Made by a program: the position numbers and the translations under genes
In this document: in pieces, positions 13,301 to 17,966 of the stretch
Layout: each line of letters opens with the position of its first letter
Position numbering within the stretch: position 1 is the first letter of the stretch
From: an uncultured Lachnospiraceae bacterium
GTDB lineage: Bacteria; Bacillota; Clostridia; Lachnospirales; Lachnospiraceae
Reading direction: 5' to 3'
Assembly: GCA_910584115.1 (NCBI GenBank)
Contig: CAJTYN010000049.1
Location: forward strand, 1-17,966
Length of the DNA stretch: 17,966 nt
Notes under the pieces: generated by a model
The model's input: only the letters and a program-made list of their open reading frames with translations
Databases searched by the model: none
Told to the model about the DNA's origin: nothing

Positions 13301-13924
13301 CAGGGCATTGGCCCTGAAGGCATTGACCGCGTCCATGTCCACCAGATCGGCCAGATCTTCATAATCCCAAGTCTCTATTTTCTGGATCTCGTGGGAGGTA
13401 CGGAATCCGTCAAAGAAATTGATGAAAGGGATCTTGCCCTTGATCGCGGCACAATGGGCCACAGGCGTGAGATCCATGACCTCCTGCACGCTGGACTCGC
13501 AGAGCATGGCTGCCCCGGTCTGACGGCAGGCGTATACGTCTGAATGATCGCCGAAGATCGAAAGTGCATGGCTGGCCAGCGCACGCGCGGATACGTTAAA
13601 CACGCCAGGGAGCTGTTCCCCCGCGATCTTATAGAGGTTCGGGATCATCAGCAGCAGCCCCTGGGAGGCCGTATACGTAGTCGTCAGCGCCCCAGCTGCC
13701 AAAGACCCGTGTACAGCGCCCGCCGCACCTGCCTCTGACTGCATCTCTGTCACCTGGACTTCCTGCCCGAAGATGTTCTTCCTCCCCTGTGTCGCCCATT
13801 CATCCGTGGCTTCCGCCATGACAGAAGAAGGGGTGATCGGGTAGATCGCCGCCACATCAGAATACGCATAAGACGCATGCGCAGCAGCATGATTCCCATC
13901 CATGGTCTTCATCTTTCTTGCCAT
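10382..13924 (-). CDS. nifJ: Pyruvate:ferredoxin (flavodoxin) oxidoreductase
   Basis: A 1180-residue single-chain enzyme that converts pyruvate, CoA and oxidised ferredoxin to acetyl-CoA, CO2 and reduced ferredoxin, the central pyruvate step of anaerobes. It is full length. The N-terminal pyrimidine-binding domain contains YPITPSS (residues 29-35), and TKEPGALGEPLY marks domain II. Two 4Fe-4S motifs are at Cys693/696/699/703 (CIQCNRCSYVCP) and Cys747/750/753/757 (CTGCGSCVNVCP). The proximal cluster ligands Cys818, Cys821, Cys846 and Cys1077 are spaced as in the Desulfovibrio africanus enzyme. The thiamine-diphosphate motif GGDGWAYDIG is near residue 967. The C-terminal segment after Cys1077 matches the oxygen-protecting domain VII. 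AAGGAGG lies eight bases before ATG. It has its own promoter and terminator. Confidence 0.98.
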   Translation of the reverse strand: MARKMKTMDGNHAAAHASYAYSDVAAIYPITPSSVMAEATDEWATQGRKNIFGQEVQVTEMQSEAGAAGAVHGSLAAGALTTTYTASQGLLLMIPNLYKIAGEQLPGVFNVSARALASHALSIFGDHSDVYACRQTGAAMLCESSVQEVMDLTPVAHCAAIKGKIPFINFFDGFRTSHEIQKIETWDYEDLADLVDMDAVNAFRANALNPNHPCQRGSAQNPDIFFQAREACNPYYDALPAIVQEYMDKVNAKIGTDYKLFNYYGAADAEHVIIAMGSVCDTIEETIDYLTAAGKKVGVIKVRLYRPFSAKALVGAIPASVKQITVLDRTKEPGALGEPLYLDVVAALRGTAFKDTPVFTGRYGLGSKDTTPAQIVAVYENSSKSPFTIGIVDDVTGLSLETGAPLVTTPEGTINCKFWGLGADGTVGANKNSIKIIGDNTDMYAQAYFDYDSKKSGGVTMSHLRFGKKPIKSTYLIHKADFVACHNPSYVRKYHMVEELVDGGTFLLNCPWDMDGIEEHLPGQVKAFIADHNIKFYVIDGIKIGKEIGLGGRINTVLQSAFFKLANIIPEEHAIELMKAAAKATYGRKGDAIVQMNYDAIDAGAKQVVEIQVPESWKSAADEGLAAPQAKHGRKEVVDFVNNIQVKVNAQEGNTLPVSAFKDYVDGTTPSGTAAYEKRGIAVDVPVWKPENCIQCNRCSYVCPHAVIRPLALNEEEAAQAPEGMQTLAMTGMDGYKFAITVSVYDCTGCGSCVNVCPGKKGAKALAMENMEANAGQQKYFTYGVHKPEKPEVVAKFKEATVKGSQFKRPLLEFSGACAGCGETPYAKLITQLFGDRMYIANATGCSSIWGNSSPSTPYAANAQGHGPAWSNSLFEDAAEFGYGMLLAQNAIRGGLKAKVEDVVANGNNEDVKAAGREWLETYGCGAANGAATDKLIAALEACGCDKAKEILQQKDFLGKKSQWIFGGDGWAYDIGFGGLDHVLASGKDINIMVFDTEVYSNTGGQSSKATPTGAIAQFAAGGKEVKKKDLASIAMSYGYVYVAQIAMGADFNQTVKAIAEAEAYPGPSLVIAYAPCINHGIKKGMSKAQTEEELAVKAGYWHNFRFNPALKAEGKDAFILDSKEPTESYQDFLDGEVRYNSLKRSNPEKAAKLFEMSENQAKERYAYLKKLITLYSGQE

Positions 13925-13985
13925 TCTTCTTTCCTCCTTAGAAAATGCTCAAAATATATCAGTCATACTTGTTTTGATATGTCTT

Positions 13986-14014
13986 ATCATACCATATTTT
14001 GAAAAAAGTGCCAA
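13986..14014 (-). promoter_or_regulatory. Strong sigma-A promoter of nifJ
   Basis: The minus strand reads TTGGCA (14014-14009, 5 of 6), a 17-base spacer, then TATGAT (13991-13986, 5 of 6). The -35 starts only 8 bp after the bioY stop. The leader is about 55 bases with a strong AAGGAGG. Confidence 0.75.
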
Positions 14015-14021
14015 TAAGTTT

Positions 14022-14564
14022 TTATTTAAAAACATACACGGACGCCAGCCGTTTCCGCAGGAGCGCGCCGGCCTGCACGGCAGCGGCCACGGACAGGGCG
14101 TCCTTGATCAGATACGGCAGCGAGACGGTCACGACTGCCTGGAGCGGACCGGCCCCTGTGGCCAGGATGAAGCCGGCCACCCCCGCCAGATGACAGCAGG
14201 CCAGCCCGGCAAGCCCGAGGCCCGTCGCCAGTATCTTATTTCTCCCCGCGCCCGCTCCGCACAGCCAGGCCAGGAACAGAAAACCGAATAAAAAGCCCCC
14301 GGTCGGCCCTACTAAAACGGCGATCCCGGCTTTCATCCCGGCAAATACGGGGATGCCCGCCGCCCCCACCGCTATATACAGGGCCACGGAACCCGCGCCG
14401 GCCCAGGCGCCCAGCACAGAGCCGCACAGGGCCACGGCAAATGTCTGGAGCGTCAGCGGAACGCCGGACGGCATGGGTATCTGCAGCACGGACAGTATGG
14501 ACAATACCGCAGTGAACATGGCCATCTGGACCATGGACTGGGTCGTCAGATCTTGTTTTCTCAT
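14022..14564 (-). CDS. bioY: BioY biotin transporter S-component
   Basis: A 180-residue, very hydrophobic membrane protein with about six predicted transmembrane helices. It would bind biotin and work with an ECF energizing module, which is not in this window. Family features visible are the N-terminal AMFTAVLSILSVLQIPMP stretch, GVPLTLQTFAVALCGSVLGA, and the loop GIPVFAGMKAGIAVLVGPTG followed by GFLFGFL. ATG 14564 is chosen because GGAGG lies eight bases upstream. A longer frame to 14606 has no such site and would add a hydrophilic leader. Many Clostridia lack biotin synthesis and depend on BioY. The gene follows the Rrf2 regulator by about 54 bp on the same strand. No terminator is visible before the nifJ promoter. 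Confidence 0.93.
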   Translation of the reverse strand: MRKQDLTTQSMVQMAMFTAVLSILSVLQIPMPSGVPLTLQTFAVALCGSVLGAWAGAGSVALYIAVGAAGIPVFAGMKAGIAVLVGPTGGFLFGFLFLAWLCGAGAGRNKILATGLGLAGLACCHLAGVAGFILATGAGPLQAVVTVSLPYLIKDALSVAAAVQAGALLRKRLASVYVFK

Positions 14565-14592
14565 AAACGATCCCTCCTTTATACTATGGTCG

Positions 14593-14627
14593 TTCTCATC
14601 GATCATTATTCATGATCATCATTCATG
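14593..14627 (-). repeat. Tandem 13-bp repeat between the Rrf2 gene and bioY
   Basis: The minus strand reads GATCATGAATGAT then GATCATGAATAAT and a partial third GATC. The repeat spans the last codons and stop of the Rrf2 gene and the start of the bioY leader. It may be a duplicated operator or simple slippage. Confidence 0.55.
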
Positions 14628-15035
14628 ATCTTTGTGGTCAAATATCTTTTCCAGAGATCTTTCAGACAGCATGGCTATCAGCTTCTTCTGGATGCCCTCC
14701 AGCTCCAGATGGACCTGGCAGGGGATCCCTCCGGCTCCGTCCCTGCTGCACTGTTTCTGCGGATCTAAACATTCCACGAGGAACATCTCCGGATCGATCG
14801 CCTGGTAGACATCCAGCAGTGTGATCTCGCTTAGATCTTTTTGCAGGGCATAGCCGCCGTGGACGCCGCGGTAGCCTTTTACGATCTTGGCCACCTGCAG
14901 TTTTTTCAGTATCTTATAGGCAAAAGGCGCAGTGATCTCCTCCTTCCTGCAGATCTCACCCACACTGAGACGTTCCTCATCCAACAGGGCCCGGATCACC
15001 CGGACAGCATAATCACATTCTCTGGTAATATACAT
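14619..15035 (-). CDS. Rrf2-family transcriptional regulator with three cysteines
   Basis: A 138-residue winged-helix regulator. It opens MYITRECDYAVRVIRALLDE, typical of the family. The helix-turn-helix (LSVGEICRKEEITAPFAYKI, residues 23-42) and wing (RGVHGGYAL) follow. Cys89, Cys96 and Cys106 (CLDPQKQC, then nine residues, then C) match the cluster- or redox-sensing cysteine arrangement of IscR-like members, though spacing differs from IscR itself. It could sense iron-sulfur, nitric oxide or redox state, and the signal cannot be read from sequence. AAGGA lies five bases before ATG. Neighbours are ccdA (thiol redox) upstream and bioY downstream on the same strand, plus iron-sulfur-rich nifJ beyond. 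Whether it controls them is inference. Confidence 0.9.
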   Translation of the reverse strand: MYITRECDYAVRVIRALLDEERLSVGEICRKEEITAPFAYKILKKLQVAKIVKGYRGVHGGYALQKDLSEITLLDVYQAIDPEMFLVECLDPQKQCSRDGAGGIPCQVHLELEGIQKKLIAMLSERSLEKIFDHKDHE

Positions 15036-15089
15036 TTTTCCTTACACTTCCTTTTGCAAAAAACACGCTTTTCGAAAGATCCTGACCCT

Positions 15090-15118
15090 AGTTTAACGAT
15101 CCTTTTGTTTTCAGTCAA
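15090..15118 (-). promoter_or_regulatory. Promoter of the Rrf2 regulator gene
   Basis: The minus strand reads TTGACT (15118-15113, 5 of 6), 17 bases, then TAAACT (15095-15090). The -10 lies between AAAGGATC in the spacer and GATCTTT just downstream, an imperfect inverted repeat that could be an autoregulatory operator. Confidence 0.55.
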
Positions 15119-15121
15119 GTC

Positions 15122-15814
15122 CTAATCCCTGAACAAGATGATCACCACTCCCACCGCCAGGATCAGGCACCCGAGCACGATGCGCAGGATCTCCCCGGCC
15201 CTCATATACCTGGGGTCCTCCATGACTTTCTCCATGCTGCTGTAGGCCGTCCCGGCCGCCACCATCAGAACGCTGTGCCCCGCCGCGTACAAGATCATCA
15301 GGAAGATGCCCCACCAGGCGCCCTTATCCGCCCGCGCCACCATCGCCAAGAGCGCGATCATCACCGGCGTGGCGCAATGGGAAGCAAAGACGCCGCCCAG
15401 GGCCCCCGTCAAAAACGCACCCAGATAGCCTTTTTTCTTCTGGCTGCCTTCCAGATGTACATGGGGGATGATGTGGATCACGCCCCATGTCTGCAGGGCC
15501 ATCAGGATCATCAGTAGGCCCAGGAGGATGCTCCACCACTCGCCGGCATGATGCATCAGATGCCCGATGGCCGACGCCACGGATCCGAAGATCCCGAAAG
15601 TGCAGGCCATGCCCAAGGCCATCGTGAGCGAGACTGAAAACGCCCGCCTGGGGTCTTCTCTCGCCGTGGCGCCCACATACGTCAGCACCATGGGGATCGT
15701 GGACAGGGAGCAGGGCGTGAACGACGTGATCACCCCCGCGGCCAGACAGAGCACCGGAGCCACCCACATATCCTGATCCAACAGGCGCGCGATCGTCTCT
15801 AGCCATTCATTCAT
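15122..15814 (-). CDS. ccdA: CcdA/DsbD-type transmembrane thiol electron transporter
   Basis: A 230-residue membrane protein with about six hydrophobic segments. It would carry reducing equivalents from cytoplasmic thioredoxin to extracytoplasmic thiols. The two reactive cysteines are present in the expected contexts: Cys35 in SFTPCSLSTIP and Cys147 in ASHCATPV, both in Pro-containing transmembrane helices. A His-rich loop (IIPHVHLEG) follows the third helix. ATG 15814 is preferred because GGAG lies nine bases upstream, while the in-frame ATG at 15829 has none. Clostridia often lack c-type cytochromes, so the partner may be a thioredoxin-like lipoprotein elsewhere. The gene has its own promoter. 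It may be transcribed on into the Rrf2 gene, since no terminator is visible in the 86-bp gap. Confidence 0.9.
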   Translation of the reverse strand: MNEWLETIARLLDQDMWVAPVLCLAAGVITSFTPCSLSTIPMVLTYVGATAREDPRRAFSVSLTMALGMACTFGIFGSVASAIGHLMHHAGEWWSILLGLLMILMALQTWGVIHIIPHVHLEGSQKKKGYLGAFLTGALGGVFASHCATPVMIALLAMVARADKGAWWGIFLMILYAAGHSVLMVAAGTAYSSMEKVMEDPRYMRAGEILRIVLGCLILAVGVVIILFRD

Positions 15815-15847
15815 ATATTTTATCTCCATTTCTATAAGATCTAGGTC

Positions 15848-15876
15848 ATTATACCATCAGAGGAGCGGATATACAA
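15848..15876 (-). promoter_or_regulatory. Promoter of ccdA
   Basis: The minus strand has a perfect TATAAT (15853-15848), 17 bases downstream of TTGTAT (15876-15871). It is divergent from the ABC-F promoter region. Confidence 0.6.
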
Positions 15877-15903
15877 CATGCGCCGCACCTGCCTGTAAAA
15901 AAT

Positions 15904-15943
15904 AACTCTTGCATATTCCCCGATTTACGGTAAAATAAGAGTT
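15904..15943 (+). promoter_or_regulatory. Candidate ABC-F promoter flanked by an inverted repeat
   Basis: TTGCAT (15909-15914), a 16-base spacer and TAAAAT (15931-15936, 5 of 6) form a plausible promoter. Perfect 7-bp arms AACTCTT (15904-15910) and AAGAGTT (15937-15943) bracket it, which suggests an operator or a cruciform. AGAGG follows at 15975-15979 before the start codon. Confidence 0.4.
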
Positions 15944-15987
15944 GCTATCGACACACAGAAAATAATAATATCAAAGAGGTTTGTATA

Positions 15988-17619
15988 ATGATCGCAGCGA
16001 ATAACATAACCTTGCGCATCGGCAAGAAAGCTTTATTTGAAGATGTGAATATAAAGTTCACAGAGGGCAACTGCTACGGCCTGATCGGCGCCAACGGGGC
16101 CGGGAAGTCTACGTTTCTGAAGATCTTATCCGGGCAGCTGGAGGCTACGAAGGGGGAGGTCGTCCTCACACCCGGCCAGCGGCTGTCCTTTCTGCAGCAG
16201 GACCATTTTAAATATGATGAGTATCAGGTCCTGGACACCGTGATCATGGGCAACCAGCGGCTCTATGATATCAAGAATGAAAAAGAGGCCATCTACGCCA
16301 AAGAAGATTTCACCGACGAGGACGGCATCCGCGCCAGTGAACTGGAGGGAGAATTTGCCGAGATGAACGGCTGGGAAGCCGAATCCGACGCCGCCTCCCT
16401 GTTAAACGGATTGGGCGTGGAGACGGAGCATCACTACACCCTGATGAAAGACCTGGACGGCAGCTTAAAGGTCAAGGTGCTCTTAGCCCAGGCGCTGTTC
16501 GGCAACCCGGACATCCTGCTCCTCGACGAGCCCACCAACCACCTGGATCTGAATGCCATCGAATGGCTGGAGGAATTTCTGATCGATTTTTCCAACACGG
16601 TCATCGTCGTCTCCCACGACCGGTATTTCCTGAACAAGGTCTGTACCCACACGGCGGACATCGATTACGGGAAGATCCAGCTCTACGCGGGAAACTACGA
16701 CTTCTGGTTCGAGTCCAGCCAGCTTCTGGTCAAGCAGATGAAGGAAGCCAATAAGAAGAAAGAGGAGAAGATCAAGGAACTGCAGGAATTCATCTCCCGG
16801 TTCAGCGCCAACGCCTCCAAATCCAGACAAGCGACCTCCCGGAAGCGGGCCCTGGAGAAGATCCAGCTCGACGAGATGCGCCCGTCCAGCCGGAAATATC
16901 CCTATATCGACTTCCGTCCTGACCGGGAGATCGGAAATGAGGTGCTGATGGTGGAGAACCTCTCGAAGACCATCGACGGCGAGAAGATCCTAGACGACCT
17001 GACCTTTACCCTAGGCCACGACGACAAAGTCGCCTTCGTGGGATCCAACGAGCGGGCCAAGACCACCCTCTTCCAGATCCTCATGGGCGAGATGGAGCCG
17101 GATACGGGCTATTATAAATGGGGCGTGACCACCTCCCGGGCCTATTTCCCCAAGGACAGCACGGCGGAATTCAATAACGACCTGACCATCGCGGATTGGC
17201 TGACCCAATACTCAGAGATCAAGGACGCCACCTATGTGCGGGGCTTCTTAGGCCGGATGCTCTTTGCCGGGGAAGACGGCGTGAAGAAGGTCAAGGTGCT
17301 CTCCGGTGGGGAGAAAGTCCGCTGCCTCCTCTCGAAGATGATGATCTCCGGCTCCAACATCCTGATCCTGGATGAACCCACCAACCATCTGGACATGGAA
17401 GCGATCACCGCCCTGAACAACGGGCTGATCAAGTTCCCGGGCGTGATCCTCTTCGCCTCCCATGACCACCAGTTCGTACAGACCACCGCTGACCGGATCA
17501 TGGAGATCCTGCCGGACGGCACGATGATCGACAAGATCACCAGCTACGACGAATATCTGGCCAGCGATGAGATGGCCAAGAAACGCCATATCTACACCAT
17601 GAAAGAGGAAGATAATTAG
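15988..17619 (+). CDS. ABC-F ATPase (YkpA/YbiT-like)
   Basis: A 543-residue soluble protein with two ABC domains and no membrane segments, the ABC-F arrangement. Members bind the ribosome E site and act as translation factors or antibiotic protectors. The first domain has Walker A GANGAGKST (34-42), Walker B LLLLDEPTNHLD (177-188) and switch His in VVSHDRYF. A charged linker, KEANKKKEEKIKELQEFISR (252-271), matches the P-site tRNA interaction motif region. The second domain has GSNERAKTT (352-360), signature LSGGEKV (438-444), LILDEPTNHLD and FASHDHQF. Odd points are that the first signature is degenerate (LDGSLKVKV at 156-164 instead of LSGGQ-like) and the second Walker A lacks its usual glycines, as in YbiT-type relatives. 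AGAGG lies eight bases before ATG. A housekeeping translation factor is more likely than a resistance gene. Confidence 0.92.
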   Translation: MIAANNITLRIGKKALFEDVNIKFTEGNCYGLIGANGAGKSTFLKILSGQLEATKGEVVLTPGQRLSFLQQDHFKYDEYQVLDTVIMGNQRLYDIKNEKEAIYAKEDFTDEDGIRASELEGEFAEMNGWEAESDAASLLNGLGVETEHHYTLMKDLDGSLKVKVLLAQALFGNPDILLLDEPTNHLDLNAIEWLEEFLIDFSNTVIVVSHDRYFLNKVCTHTADIDYGKIQLYAGNYDFWFESSQLLVKQMKEANKKKEEKIKELQEFISRFSANASKSRQATSRKRALEKIQLDEMRPSSRKYPYIDFRPDREIGNEVLMVENLSKTIDGEKILDDLTFTLGHDDKVAFVGSNERAKTTLFQILMGEMEPDTGYYKWGVTTSRAYFPKDSTAEFNNDLTIADWLTQYSEIKDATYVRGFLGRMLFAGEDGVKKVKVLSGGEKVRCLLSKMMISGSNILILDEPTNHLDMEAITALNNGLIKFPGVILFASHDHQFVQTTADRIMEILPDGTMIDKITSYDEYLASDEMAKKRHIYTMKEEDN

Positions 17620-17707
17620 AGTGCGTTTGAAAATCTTCAAATTTCTGTAAATACTCTGGATCTTACAAGCGTTTTCGTACGCTCCGGAATCGCTCAGATT
17701 TTTCTAT

Positions 17708-17730
17708 GTACTTTTCTGCGAGAAAAGTAC
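17708..17730. repeat. Perfect hairpin with 10-bp stem and 3-base loop
   Basis: GTACTTTTCT (17708-17717), loop GCG and AGAAAAGTAC (17721-17730) form a perfect stem in the intergenic region after the ABC-F gene. No T-run follows, so it is not a standard terminator. With the next hairpin it may form a dispersed intergenic repeat. Confidence 0.6.
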
Positions 17731-17737
17731 CAAAAGC

Positions 17738-17763
17738 GCCGGGGGATCGCGATCTCCCCCGGC
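17738..17763. terminator. Very GC-rich hairpin, probable terminator between convergent genes
   Basis: GCCGGGGGA (17738-17746) pairs with TCCCCCGGC (17755-17763) around TCGCGATC, itself part of a GATCGCGATC palindrome. On the minus strand GCTTTTGG follows, and on the plus strand only CCCCTTAAAA. It probably ends transcription of the minus-strand gene at the right edge and perhaps of the ABC-F gene. Confidence 0.5.
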
Positions 17764-17797
17764 CCCCTTAAAACACTTTTTTCGAAAGACAGATATT

Positions 17798-17966
17798 TTA
17801 TCGTCTGTTCTGGACGACTTGATCCCCATCTTTTTCACCCTGCGCTCGGGTATGGACGGCTTGGATGGTCTGTATGGTGATCCCGGCCACGGCCAGGACC
17901 GCTGCGAAGACCCAGATCTTCACATCCATCTCTTTTTCTAAAAGGACCGCGGCGGAGGATGCGGCA
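17798..17966 (-). CDS. 3' end of an unrecognised gene with a membrane segment
   Basis: The minus-strand frame is open from the window edge to TAA at 17800-17798 and gives 55 residues. An internal ATG at about 17930 would give a 43-residue protein beginning MDVKIWVFAAVLAVAGITIQ, with a single hydrophobic segment followed by a charged tail (HTRAQGEKDGDQVVQ). GAAAAAGAG before that ATG is a poor ribosome binding site, so a longer gene entering from the right is more likely. I do not recognise the family. It converges with the ABC-F gene across the hairpins at 17708-17763. Confidence 0.4.
   Translation of the reverse strand, partial: AASSAAVLLEKEMDVKIWVFAAVLAVAGITIQTIQAVHTRAQGEKDGDQVVQNRR

Overview
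The window looks like chromosome of a spore-forming, strictly anaerobic, moderately GC-rich Firmicute of the Clostridia, most likely a Lachnospiraceae-type gut bacterium. The evidence is a CotJC-type spore-coat catalase, a 1180-residue pyruvate:ferredoxin oxidoreductase, strong AGGAGG-type ribosome binding sites and sigma-A-like promoters. No rRNA, tRNA, CRISPR array or DDE transposase was found. The taxon is inferred from gene content and protein style.

Left part (1-4247), the most interesting region. The window opens inside a cotJC gene for a manganese-catalase-like spore-coat protein. It is cut just after its last metal-ligand helix by an element of 3,256 bp, and its last 28 codons reappear at 3599-3685. 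The junctions share a 9-bp direct repeat, TTCGGTGAA (334-342 and 3590-3598). Recombination between the copies would restore one uninterrupted cotJC reading frame without adding or losing a base. The element carries a large serine recombinase (minus strand), a previously easy-to-miss 54-codon gene overlapping the recombinase start, and a soluble zinc-binding-type chemoreceptor (plus strand). This is the architecture of skin-like intervening elements that leave sporulation genes by programmed excision in the mother cell, here in minimal form with a chemoreceptor as cargo. Directly after cotJC, with an ATGA overlap and almost no ribosome binding site of its own, lies a Cu/Zn-type superoxide dismutase gene. 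Excision could therefore switch on a coat catalase and a superoxide dismutase together. A strong terminator closes this unit.

Middle part (4248-10381). An isoamylase-type glycogen debranching enzyme (glgX) is preceded by a possible sigma-E-like promoter and followed by a bidirectional terminator. On the minus strand come a DUF445 membrane protein, a secreted NlpC/P60 peptidoglycan hydrolase with a Pro/Thr-rich stalk, and a secreted protein of unknown function resembling pre-peptidase C-terminal domains.

Right part (10382-17966). Pyruvate:ferredoxin oxidoreductase (nifJ) has a very good promoter and terminator. Upstream of it, on the same strand, lie bioY (biotin uptake), an Rrf2-family regulator with three cysteines, and a CcdA-type thiol-electron transporter. 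A divergent promoter region then leads to a plus-strand ABC-F ATPase. The window ends in two strong hairpins and the 3' end of an unrecognised minus-strand gene.

All functional statements come from reading motifs by eye. Excision, promoter use and coupling are inferences.
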